DNA of 11,679 bases from Cytophagaceae bacterium UBA6715 (GCA_002454335.1 DKIP01000051.1:1-11679), one strand, 5' to 3'. Shown: positions 1 to 7,313, counted from the stretch's first letter. The notes: generated by a model not told the origin, from the letters alone. Made by a program: numbers and translations.

Positions 1-557
1 TCTTTACCACCAATATTCATGTATTTCTCATAAGCAGCCCGAGCCTCAGCATCTTTTTGGCATAATTGAGCTACAACACCTGTATACATCGCTGAGATTG
101 TATCTTTAGATGCTATTTCAGAGGCTTTAGCCATGTAACGGAAAGACGAAGTATAATCTTTTCCCTGGTATTTAATTACCCCCATGTTCATCAAGGCGCC
201 ATAAGCTTTCTCACGCCCTTCTAACAATTTCTCTGCATCTTTCGCAATAGAACCTTTTTTGCCTTCTTTGGTATCCAATTTTACCGCCTCAGCCAAGTAA
301 TCCAATGCCTTAAACGATGCATCCAAATCCGTATTCGCTAATGTCGAATCTGGAAATGATGCCAAATCAAAATAAGCTACCGCACGCTCTAACCATAAAC
401 GTGGCTTCGTAGGCGCTTTCTTAACGGCTTCATCTGTCTTTTTTACAGCTTCTACAATACTCTTCTTTTGTGCTTCGACCAAAGCCTTATCCGCCTGCGC
501 GAACGTTGAGCCTGCAGCCATCGCCACAGTAATCAGGGTTAAAACTACTTTTTTCAT
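1..557 (-). CDS. Secreted/periplasmic TPR-like protein (3' end outside window)
   Basis: This gene reads leftward from an ATG at 557-555 and runs off the window, leaving 185 codons without a stop. The N-terminus is a clear Sec signal peptide: MKK, a hydrophobic core to about residue 19, and a likely cut at FA|QA (20/21). The rest is helical, Ala/Lys/Asp-rich and soluble. Helix pairs around residues 53-95 and 115-180, with A/Y/G spacing as in ALMNMGVIKY and AYEKYM, resemble tetratricopeptide repeats, a protein-protein interaction scaffold. An exported protein of the periplasm or outer envelope is therefore likely, but no partner or substrate can be named. It lies 51 bp downstream of the gyrA stop, beyond a strong terminator, so it needs its own promoter or read-through. 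The signal peptide and reading frame are seen directly; the TPR assignment is inferred from the helical pattern. TPR confidence is moderate; that it is a gene is near certain. Confidence 0.85.
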   Translation of the reverse strand, partial: MKKVVLTLITVAMAAGSTFAQADKALVEAQKKSIVEAVKKTDEAVKKAPTKPRLWLERAVAYFDLASFPDSTLANTDLDASFKALDYLAEAVKLDTKEGKKGSIAKDAEKLLEGREKAYGALMNMGVIKYQGKDYTSSFRYMAKASEIASKDTISAMYTGVVAQLCQKDAEARAAYEKYMNIGGK

Positions 558-580
558 ACGTTTAGTTAAATTAAAAAAAA

Positions 581-600
581 GCCCGTATTCGTATACGGGC
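581..600 (-). terminator. Rho-independent terminator of gyrA
   Basis: A perfect 8-bp inverted repeat (GCCCGTAT / ATACGGGC) encloses the tetraloop TCGT. On the plus strand it is preceded by eight A residues (573-580), which on the minus strand become a T8 tract directly after the hairpin. It sits 8 bp beyond the gyrA stop codon and 23 bp before the start of the TPR-like gene. This is the standard intrinsic-terminator layout for leftward transcription. There is no U-tract on the other side, so it is not bidirectional. Confidence 0.92.
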
Positions 601-608
601 CCATAAAA

Positions 609-3191
609 TTACTCTTCTGTTAATTCCTCCGCTCCTGCTTCTGCTGAACGCTCCTCCCCTGTTTCTGGTGCTGCTGTATCTTGAACAGCTCCTTCCACGA
701 TTTCTACTCCTTCCGCTAATTCAACTTCTTCCGGCTCAGGCTCCTTCTCAATTTTGGTTACTGATGAAATTTCATCCGACTCATTTTTCAAACGAATCAA
801 TTTCACCCCTTGCGTATTACGGCCCATGACACGTAACTCGGCCACACTTGTACGGATCAAAATACCCGCCTTCGTAATGATCATCAAGTCATTGTTGTCA
901 TTTACCTCCTTAATCGCAACCAAATTACCCGTCTTCTCCGTGATATTCAAGGCTTTAACTCCTTTTCCTCCACGATTTGTCAAACGGTAATCTTCTACTT
1001 CAGAACGCTTACCAAAGCCTTTCTCCGAAACAACCAATAATTGTTGAACTTCAGGATCCGACACACAAACCATGCCAATCACACGCTCATCCGCTACACT
1101 TTCGTCAATCCAAATACCTTTTACACCCGCAGCGGTACGGCCCATTGGACGAACACGTGTTTCTTCAAAACGTACCGAACGACCTGTGTTCGTTGCAATA
1201 ACGATTTGATTATTTCCATTCGTTAATGCGACATCCAATAAACGGTCTCCTTCGCGAATCGTAATCGCATTGATACCGTTTTGACGTGGACGAGAATAGG
1301 CCTCTAACGACGTTTTCTTAATCGTACCATCTTCTGTACACATCACAATGAAGTTATTATCAATGTAATCTGGATCTGTAATCGACTTCACATTAATCAC
1401 GGCACGAATCGTGTCACCGTTTTCAATGTTCATCATGTTTTGAATTGGTCGGCCTTTCGAGTTTTTCGATCCCTCTGGAACCGCATAAACACGTAACCAG
1501 AAACACTTACCGCGCTCCGTGAAGAATAACAACCAGTTGTGCATCGTTGCTGAGAACAAATGCTCGGTATAATCATCATCTTTGGTCGCCACCGCACGTG
1601 AACCTACTCCTCCTCTACTCTGTGCACGATATTCAGTAATCGGCGTACGCTTGATATATCCTTGTGCAGAAACCGTGATCAACATCTCATCATCTGCAAT
1701 CATGTCCTCAACAGAGAACTCTTCATCCGTCATGTTGATTTGCGTACGACGCTCATCTCCATAACGTTGCTTCATTTCAGCTAATTCATCCTTGATAATC
1801 TGTAATTGACGTTCTGGTTTTGCCAAAATATCCTCCAAATCCTCAATTAACTTCATGATCTCTGCATATTCATTCAAGATCTTCTCACGCTCCATGCCCG
1901 TAAGACGCTGTAAACGCATCTCCAAAATAGCCTTCGCCTGAATCTCAGATAAATTAAATTTGCTCATCAAACCCTCCTGCGCTGCATTCGGATCTTTTGA
2001 TTCTCGGATCAACTTAATTACAGCATCTAAATTATCCAATGCAATAATAAAGCCTTCCAAAATGTGCGCACGCTTACGTGCTTCACGTAAATCATATTTC
2101 GTCCGACGAACAATGACCTCATTACGGTGCTCCACAAAGTGGTGAATCAAATCTTTTAGATTCAACATCATCGGTCGGCCTTTGACCAAAGCCACATTGT
2201 TCACACTAAACGAAGATTGTAAAGCCGAATGCTTGTACAAGTTATTCAAGACTACATTTGCAACCGCATCACGCTTCAAATCAAACACGATACGCATCCC
2301 CTGACGATCCGACTCATCGCGAATCTCCGAAATCCCCTCAATCTTTTTGTCGTTCACCAAATCTGCACATTGCTTAATCAATGATGCTTTATTCACCATG
2401 TACGGAATCTCCGATACAATGATTTGCTCTTTTCCTGTTTTGGTCGTATCAAATGTGGCATTTCCACGCACAACAATACGTCCTCTACCCGTTTCAAATG
2501 CATTCTTAATACCCTGAACACCATAAATAGTTCCTCCCGTAGGAAAATCCGGTGCCTTAATGTATTGCATCAATTCAGGAATAGTTATATCACGGTTGTC
2601 AATGTAAGCCGTAATTCCATCAACAACCTCCGTCAAATTGTGTGGCGCCATATTCGTCGCCATACCTACCGCAATACCCGAAGTACCATTCAATAATAGA
2701 TTGGGAATCTTCGCAGGTAAAACTGTCGGCTCATCCAAGGAATCATCAAAGTTGGGCTGAAAATCAACCGTCTCTTTATTCAAATCCGAAAGCATTTCAT
2801 CTGCAATACGCTTCAAACGCGCTTCCGTATAACGCATGGCTGCCGGCGAATCACCATCGACCGAACCAAAGTTACCTTGCCCATCAACCAATGGATAACG
2901 CAATGACCAATCTTGGGCCATACGCACCATCGTATCATATACAGATGAGTCACCATGCGGGTGATACTTACCAAGTACCTCCCCGACGATACGTGCCGAT
3001 TTTTTGTACGATTTGTTGTAACTAACTCCTAACTCCTCCATCCCATAAAGTACCCTACGATGTACCGGCTTTAGACCGTCACGCACATCTGGCAAGGCAC
3101 GAGATACAATGACCGACATTGAATAATCAATGTACGCCCCTCTCATTTCATCTTCGATGTTGATTGGGATAATATTCGTGTGTAATGACAT
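609..3191 (-). CDS. gyrA: DNA gyrase subunit A
   Basis: This is the breakage-reunion subunit of the type IIA topoisomerase that, with GyrB, introduces negative supercoils; it is 860 aa. The chosen start is the ATG at 3191-3189 (MSLHTNIIPI), where family homology begins. An in-frame ATG at 3284 would add 31 unconserved residues and lies upstream of the predicted transcription start. The winged-helix/tower region carries the quinolone-determining segment GKYHPHGDSSVYD (74-86) and the catalytic Tyr121 in AMRYTE. The coiled-coil arm spans roughly 355-480. The C-terminal beta-pinwheel (about 500-805) has a GyrA-box variant QSRGGVG at 524-530 and a second RGGKG at 740-744. A strongly acidic tail covers about 803-860. 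Ser82 and Asp86 (E. coli Ser83 and Asp87) are both the quinolone-susceptible residues. ParC is excluded by the full six-blade-length C-terminal domain and overall GyrA similarity. Confidence 0.98.
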   Translation of the reverse strand: MSLHTNIIPINIEDEMRGAYIDYSMSVIVSRALPDVRDGLKPVHRRVLYGMEELGVSYNKSYKKSARIVGEVLGKYHPHGDSSVYDTMVRMAQDWSLRYPLVDGQGNFGSVDGDSPAAMRYTEARLKRIADEMLSDLNKETVDFQPNFDDSLDEPTVLPAKIPNLLLNGTSGIAVGMATNMAPHNLTEVVDGITAYIDNRDITIPELMQYIKAPDFPTGGTIYGVQGIKNAFETGRGRIVVRGNATFDTTKTGKEQIIVSEIPYMVNKASLIKQCADLVNDKKIEGISEIRDESDRQGMRIVFDLKRDAVANVVLNNLYKHSALQSSFSVNNVALVKGRPMMLNLKDLIHHFVEHRNEVIVRRTKYDLREARKRAHILEGFIIALDNLDAVIKLIRESKDPNAAQEGLMSKFNLSEIQAKAILEMRLQRLTGMEREKILNEYAEIMKLIEDLEDILAKPERQLQIIKDELAEMKQRYGDERRTQINMTDEEFSVEDMIADDEMLITVSAQGYIKRTPITEYRAQSRGGVGSRAVATKDDDYTEHLFSATMHNWLLFFTERGKCFWLRVYAVPEGSKNSKGRPIQNMMNIENGDTIRAVINVKSITDPDYIDNNFIVMCTEDGTIKKTSLEAYSRPRQNGINAITIREGDRLLDVALTNGNNQIVIATNTGRSVRFEETRVRPMGRTAAGVKGIWIDESVADERVIGMVCVSDPEVQQLLVVSEKGFGKRSEVEDYRLTNRGGKGVKALNITEKTGNLVAIKEVNDNNDLMIITKAGILIRTSVAELRVMGRNTQGVKLIRLKNESDEISSVTKIEKEPEPEEVELAEGVEIVEGAVQDTAAPETGEERSAEAGAEELTEE

Positions 3192-3271
3192 AAATAATGA
3201 TTTGATTCGTTGAACAAACCGCCCGCCAAAATTTCTCTTTTCGAAAAAACAAAGCGGTTTTTCAATAGTTA

Positions 3272-3302
3272 CAAATATCATCAATTCTCCCTATTTTTCC
3301 AA
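3272..3302 (-). promoter_or_regulatory. Probable gyrA promoter (Bacteroidota type)
   Basis: Read on the minus strand, TTG (3302-3300) is followed after 20 bp by GATATTTG (3279-3272), one mismatch from the Bacteroidota -7 consensus TAnnTTTG. Transcription would begin near 3265, leaving a leader of about 75 nt before the ATG at 3191. That start point excludes the longer in-frame start at 3284. This is pattern matching only, with no experimental support. Confidence 0.55.
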
Positions 3303-3354
3303 GAAAAAATTCAGTAAATCAGGAGAAAATAAATCAATTTTCACAAGCTATAAT

Positions 3355-3362
3355 TACCTTTG
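3355..3362 (+). promoter_or_regulatory. Probable -7 element of the phosphatase gene
   Basis: TACCTTTG is a perfect match to the Bacteroidota -7 consensus TAnnTTTG, ending 23 nt before the TTG start at 3386. No good TTG -33 box is present about 20 bp upstream; the nearest candidate is TTTT at 3338-3341, which is too close. The strength of the promoter is therefore uncertain. Confidence 0.5.
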
Positions 3363-3385
3363 AAAATCGAACAAATTAAGAGACT

Positions 3386-5146
3386 TTGAAAAATACATTT
3401 TATAAGCTTACGCTTAGCATTTTGATCACCTTATTAAGTGCAATGTCGAACTACTTAGTAGCTCAAACCATTACACGAGGTCCCTATATTCAAATGATTT
3501 CTGCGAACGCTTCGCGGATCCGTTTCAGAACCGATGTTGACAGCAAACCAAGTATTATGATTGGCAAATCGCCGAGTGCACTTAATCGCACAATCAAACA
3601 AACGGTTTCAACCAAAGAACACGATATCAACATTGACTCCTTAACAAGCAATACACGTTATTATTATAAGCTTGTAACTACCACGCAAACCCTTGGTGAT
3701 TCTACTTTTTTTTTCCAAACAGCACCAACGCAAGGCTCCAAAACTAAAATCAGCTTCTGGAGCACAGGTGACATGTTTCCAGGCCAACAACAAATTGATA
3801 CCTACGAAGGCTTCAAAAAATTTATTGGAAACAAATACACTAATCTCTACATCACAGTTGGCGATAATGTATATATGGGTGCCTCAGACAGCGATTTCCA
3901 AAAAAACTTTTTCCAAGTTTATCAAAACGGCCCCATTCTAAAACAAAGTGGTACATTTCCCTCCGTAGGAAATCATGATTATGACTACACTTCCCAAAAA
4001 CAGGATGACCCCAATATCCCCTATTTTCAAAACTTCACACTTCCAACCAAAGGAGAATTGAATGGGGTTCCATCGAATTCTGAGGCTTATTATTCATTTG
4101 ACTACGGGAATGTACACTTCATTTGCCTCGATTCCTATGCTTGGGGAAAAGACAACCAAAGACTTTTCGATGGACCCAGTGAACAATTAAATTGGCTTGT
4201 AAATGATCTAAAAACCAATAAACAAGATTGGACAGTCGTGTTTTTCCACTATCCTCCTTACACAAAAGGATCCTACGATTCTGATGCAAAAAATCCGGAT
4301 TCAAACTATAACAACCGCTACAATATACCTCTCTTAAATCTTCGAAAATTATTAGTTCCCATCTTCGATACATACAAGGTTGATTTAGTACTCACTGGAC
4401 ATAGTCACGTATTTGAACGCAGTAAGCCTTTGTTAGGTCATACCGGAACTTCTGACACGTTTGACCCTATACTACATAATCCATCTTCCTCATCAGGTAA
4501 ATACAATGGAGAAGAGAATTCATGCCCCTACCTTTTTGACTCGAATAGTCAAAACGGTACTGTATACGTCGTTAATGGCGTAGGTGGGGGAACTAAAAGT
4601 CCATTGAGCGACTTTCCACACAAGGCCATGTATTACTCAAATGCAAGTGTTAATGGCTCATTCTACGTTGAAATCGAAAACAATCGTTTCGATGCAAAAT
4701 TCTTGGATACGAATGGAGAGGTTTTAGACAAATTCACCATATTGAAAAATCTAAACCTAAAACCCACTACGAATTTGACACTTGATTATGGTAAAACAAT
4801 TGACCTAGCTGCCTCATGGATTGGTCAATATATCTGGTCTACGAATCAAACAAGCAACAGCATTACCGTTAACCCAACGAGTTCAAGTACATTTCAAGTG
4901 AGTGATCCACAGAAATGCTTTACGGAAAAATTCAATGTTTCCGTAACCGCACCATTGGGAACACAAGAGTCCCGAGAAATTTCTTTTGATCAATTAAGCA
5001 TCTTCAATGTTCAAGGTCAATTAATCAAGGAAATTAATCATTCAGGAAAGATCAATGCTGAATTGATGAGTAATTTACCGCAGGGGGCTTTCATTTTCCG
5101 CATACTATTCCAACAACAAGAAAGGGTGTTGAAAATAATTAATTAG
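3386..5146 (+). CDS. T9SS-secreted purple-acid-phosphatase-like metallophosphoesterase
   Basis: This 586-aa exported metallophosphatase probably releases phosphate from organic phosphoesters outside the cell; its substrate is unknown. A signal peptide (1-27, likely cut after LVAQ) is followed by a fibronectin-III/PAP N-terminal-like domain (about 28-114). The catalytic domain (about 120-450) has the five calcineurin-fold blocks in order: GD at 128-129, GDNVY at 159-163, GNHD at 195-198, His288 in VVFFHYPPY, and GHSH at 338-341. The first block reads GDMF rather than the usual GDxG. An Ig-like segment (about 457-520, with IWSTNQTSNSITV) leads to a T9SS type-A sorting domain (about 533-586, LSIFNVQGQLIKEI to terminal KIIN), so the protein is likely surface-attached or released. 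The start is TTG at 3386: it gives an intact signal peptide, while the next Met (residue 20) would remove it. The 3' end overlaps the lacI stop by 8 nt. Confidence 0.9.
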   Translation: MKNTFYKLTLSILITLLSAMSNYLVAQTITRGPYIQMISANASRIRFRTDVDSKPSIMIGKSPSALNRTIKQTVSTKEHDINIDSLTSNTRYYYKLVTTTQTLGDSTFFFQTAPTQGSKTKISFWSTGDMFPGQQQIDTYEGFKKFIGNKYTNLYITVGDNVYMGASDSDFQKNFFQVYQNGPILKQSGTFPSVGNHDYDYTSQKQDDPNIPYFQNFTLPTKGELNGVPSNSEAYYSFDYGNVHFICLDSYAWGKDNQRLFDGPSEQLNWLVNDLKTNKQDWTVVFFHYPPYTKGSYDSDAKNPDSNYNNRYNIPLLNLRKLLVPIFDTYKVDLVLTGHSHVFERSKPLLGHTGTSDTFDPILHNPSSSSGKYNGEENSCPYLFDSNSQNGTVYVVNGVGGGTKSPLSDFPHKAMYYSNASVNGSFYVEIENNRFDAKFLDTNGEVLDKFTILKNLNLKPTTNLTLDYGKTIDLAASWIGQYIWSTNQTSNSITVNPTSSSTFQVSDPQKCFTEKFNVSVTAPLGTQESREISFDQLSIFNVQGQLIKEINHSGKINAELMSNLPQGAFIFRILFQQQERVLKIIN

Positions 5147-6161
5147 GATTAACGGACGACTCCCTAACAACGAGTTTGGTTTTCAGGACTTCAATAACAG
5201 GCTCCGAGGCATCTACGCGTCCTTCAATTTGATCCAGAATCAACTTCATGACTAACTTGCCAATTTCCTCCAAGGGTTGAGCGACAGAAGAAATCGTGGG
5301 TGAAACAATTGAACAGATAGGTTCATTATTAAAACTTACAATTTTCACCTGTTCTGGCACTGCGATTTTTAATTCCCGTAATCCCACCAAAACACCCAAT
5401 GCTAAACGATCCGATACGACTAAAATACCATCTGGCGGATTTGTACTTTTCATCAACTGATGCGTTTGGGAAGTAGCCGTGTCTTGAAAATAATCCGAGT
5501 GAATAATCAAAGAATCATCTTCTTGAATGCCAACTTCCGCCAAAGCGCGCAAATACCCTAATCTACGCTGATTACTCACCGAGACGTTTTTCGGCCCTGC
5601 CAAAAATGCAATACGCTTACATCCATTTTCCACGAGGTGTTTAACCGCCTCATAAGCTGACTGCTCGTTATCAACCATCACCTTAGATGCATGGATTTCA
5701 TCACTATCCCGATCAAAGAATACCAAAGGAATTCCACGACGTTGCAAACGCGTAATATGGTCTAAATTAACCGTTTCACGTGACAAGGAAATAATAATTC
5801 CCTCCACTTGACTTCGAGATAAATTCTGAATATTAATCAACTCACGTTCGAATGACTCTTGCGTTTGGGTAATCAAGATACTATAGCCTGCTTTAATCGC
5901 CTCTAATTCAATCGATTTCACAACCGTAGAAAAAAAGTAATAACCCAAATCCGGGACAATCAATCCAATCGTTTTGGTCTTACTTTTAACCAAACTTGCG
6001 GCTAATACATTGGGTTGATAATCCAATTCTGCCGCCAAATCCAAGACCGCTTTTTTCGTATCGGGATGAATATCCGGCAAATCACGCAAAGCACGCGAAA
6101 CGGTTGCTACCGACACATTCAACTGCTTGGCAATGTCTTTGATTGTAACTTGGTGACGCAT
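5139..6161 (-). CDS. LacI-family transcriptional regulator
   Basis: This is a 340-aa DNA-binding regulator of the LacI/GalR family, probably a dimer that changes operator binding when a small ligand, typically a sugar, is bound. The N-terminal helix-turn-helix (TIKDIAKQLNVSVATVSRAL, 6-25) is canonical. The hinge helix lies at about 50-60, with the minor-groove leucine probably in AASL (54-57). The periplasmic-binding-protein-like ligand domain runs from about 64 to 333 (IGLIVPDLGYYFFS, PLVFFDRDSD, RIAFLAGP, DGILVVSDRLALG, ISSVAQPLEEIG). The gene follows folB by 42 bp and is probably the last gene of the WD40-DivIVA-folB-lacI operon. Its tail meets the phosphatase head-on. No sugar-utilisation genes are adjacent, so target and effector are unknown. 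Family assignment is certain; control of the phosphatase is only a possibility. Confidence 0.96.
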   Translation of the reverse strand: MRHQVTIKDIAKQLNVSVATVSRALRDLPDIHPDTKKAVLDLAAELDYQPNVLAASLVKSKTKTIGLIVPDLGYYFFSTVVKSIELEAIKAGYSILITQTQESFERELINIQNLSRSQVEGIIISLSRETVNLDHITRLQRRGIPLVFFDRDSDEIHASKVMVDNEQSAYEAVKHLVENGCKRIAFLAGPKNVSVSNQRRLGYLRALAEVGIQEDDSLIIHSDYFQDTATSQTHQLMKSTNPPDGILVVSDRLALGVLVGLRELKIAVPEQVKIVSFNNEPICSIVSPTISSVAQPLEEIGKLVMKLILDQIEGRVDASEPVIEVLKTKLVVRESSVNPN

Positions 6162-6168
6162 AGTTTAT

Positions 6169-6186
6169 AATTTACTCCGAATTTAC
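6169..6186. repeat. Direct repeat AATTTAC, 11-bp period, in the lacI leader
   Basis: Two exact copies of AATTTAC (6169-6175 and 6180-6186) start 11 bp apart, about one helical turn, within the 42-bp folB-lacI gap and 8-25 nt upstream of the lacI ATG. The placement would suit a binding site, but LacI-family operators are normally palindromes. In AT-rich sequence a 7-mer repeat can also arise by chance. Confidence 0.3.
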
Positions 6187-6203
6187 ACGCTTTTTTTTGA
6201 ATT

Positions 6204-6569
6204 CTACAAGTTGAGATTTTCTATGAGCGAAACGCTCGACTTTCCCCCTTTCATCCCCAACGGTGGCTGCTCCTTCCAAATTTGAATCTCATAACGAGAC
6301 ATGTCCTTAAATGTCAATTTTAATCGATCTGCAATGCGCTGTGCAACTGTTTCCAACAAATCTACCGGTTCTGCCATGACTTCTTGGCAAATCGTATATA
6401 TCTGACCGTAATCGAATGTTTGTTCAATCTTATCAAATGACATTACACTCGATTCTTTAGAAACGCTTACCGATAACACAAACCAATTCCCCAAAATTCG
6501 CTCCTCCGGAAATAAACCATGATATGCAAAAAAACGCACATCCTCCAATCCTACCCGATATTCTTGCAT
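6204..6569 (-). CDS. folB: Dihydroneopterin aldolase
   Basis: This enzyme of tetrahydrofolate synthesis converts 7,8-dihydroneopterin to 6-hydroxymethyl-7,8-dihydropterin plus glycolaldehyde in the cytoplasm. At 121 aa it has the normal family length and is a complete T-fold protein. Visible family features are FFAYHGLFPEER (13-24) with Glu22, FDYG with Tyr54, LLETVA (71-76) with the pterin-anchoring Glu73, and the final strand IQIWKEQPP with Lys99. Glu22, Tyr54 and Lys99 match the catalytic/binding residues known from the S. aureus enzyme (E22, Y54, K100). The start ATG at 6569-6567 is only 3 nt after the stop of the DivIVA-like gene, so translation is probably coupled. No other folate gene (folE, folK, folP) is in the window. 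Confidence 0.95.
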   Translation of the reverse strand: MQEYRVGLEDVRFFAYHGLFPEERILGNWFVLSVSVSKESSVMSFDKIEQTFDYGQIYTICQEVMAEPVDLLETVAQRIADRLKLTFKDMSRYEIQIWKEQPPLGMKGGKSSVSLIENLNL

Positions 6570-6572
6570 AAT

Positions 6573-7313
6573 CTAATTGATTTCGCCTACCTTTCCGCGT
6601 GGACCCGTCGTCTTTGCATAGGCTTCCAATACCTTATTCAAAGTTGGCAAACCATCATCCTCAATCGTCGACGCATCTAAATGCTTCCCTTTCTTTACCA
6701 CCGGTTTCTTAGTTGGCTTAACAGATGTAGCCGCGGGCTTTGCCTTTGAAACACTTTTTTTCACTGAGGCAACTTTTTTAACGGCGGGCTTACTCGGCTC
6801 CGGCTTTACCTCCTCAGGCTTCGCCCATGCCTCAACGCTTGATAAGGTTTGTCGGGCAAAATTGGCCAATTGTCCTGCAATTTCAGCCTGAATTCGCTCC
6901 AAACGCTTCAACTCACGTGTTTGCTCTTTTACCTCTTGTTCGACTTGACCGATCAACTGCTTGCGCTCATTTTCGATAACTAATTTCGCTTTTTGTGCAT
7001 CTTTTTCAGCCGTTGCCAATAATGTTTCAGCCTGTTTCTTAGCCCCATCCAATACCTTCGAGGCTTCTTTCTCAACTTTTTCTTGCCAACTTTTTTGTGC
7101 CTCTTCGGCTAATTTCATCGCACGAAACAAAGACGTTTCTACTTCGCGTAAGCGATTCACCTCTTGCTCCAATGCTTGCACCTTTTCAACGAGAACCGCT
7201 TGCTGACGATTCATCTCCTCTTCAAAAAGGGCGACTGATTGAACATAATCATTCACTTCTTGAACATCAAAACCTCTAAAACTTTTCGAAAAGGATACCT
7301 CTGGAATTTGCAT
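6573..7313 (-). CDS. DivIVA-domain coiled-coil protein
   Basis: This 246-aa cytoplasmic protein opens with a DivIVA/GpsB-like N-terminal domain: VSFSKSFRGFDVQEVNDYV (residues 6-24) matches the family's F-x-K-[SG]-F-RGYD-x-x-EV-[ND]-x-[FY]. In Firmicutes and actinobacteria this domain senses curved membrane and recruits division or wall-growth proteins. A long charged coiled coil follows (about 30-161), then a Lys/Pro/Ala/Val-rich linker (about 165-210, with KPAVKK, KPTKKP) and a short, less repetitive tail (211-246). An in-frame ATG at 7325 would add MLFF; a T8 tract lies between the two ATGs, and the later one is chosen because nothing before it looks conserved. It is 36 bp downstream of the WD40 stop and 3 nt before folB. 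A septal or envelope scaffold role is inferred from the fold; the Bacteroidota function is not clear to me. Confidence 0.85.
   Translation of the reverse strand: MQIPEVSFSKSFRGFDVQEVNDYVQSVALFEEEMNRQQAVLVEKVQALEQEVNRLREVETSLFRAMKLAEEAQKSWQEKVEKEASKVLDGAKKQAETLLATAEKDAQKAKLVIENERKQLIGQVEQEVKEQTRELKRLERIQAEIAGQLANFARQTLSSVEAWAKPEEVKPEPSKPAVKKVASVKKSVSKAKPAATSVKPTKKPVVKKGKHLDASTIEDDGLPTLNKVLEAYAKTTGPRGKVGEIN

Noticed and set aside
2642..3025. Open frame of 127 codons on the plus strand inside gyrA
   Set aside because: It is the antisense shadow of a highly conserved part of gyrA, with low-complexity, motif-free translation and no promoter. Other plus-strand frames at 754-2696 were dropped for the same reason.
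3192..3284. N-terminal extension of GyrA by 31 residues from an upstream ATG
   Set aside because: The added residues resemble no GyrA N-terminus, and the predicted promoter starts transcription downstream of that ATG. The start at 3191 is preferred.
4119..4373. Minus-strand open frame inside the phosphatase gene
   Set aside because: It lies opposite the catalytic domain; its translation shows no domain, and the phosphatase frame is clearly the coding one.
6191..6198. T8 run after folB as a terminator
   Set aside because: The run is on the plus strand, opposite to folB and lacI transcription, and no stable hairpin precedes it, so it ends neither transcript.
6961..7279. Plus-strand open frames opposite the DivIVA-like gene
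   Set aside because: They are Ser/Cys/Phe-rich translations typical of the antisense of a Glu/Lys/Ala coiled coil. No start context or homology is visible.
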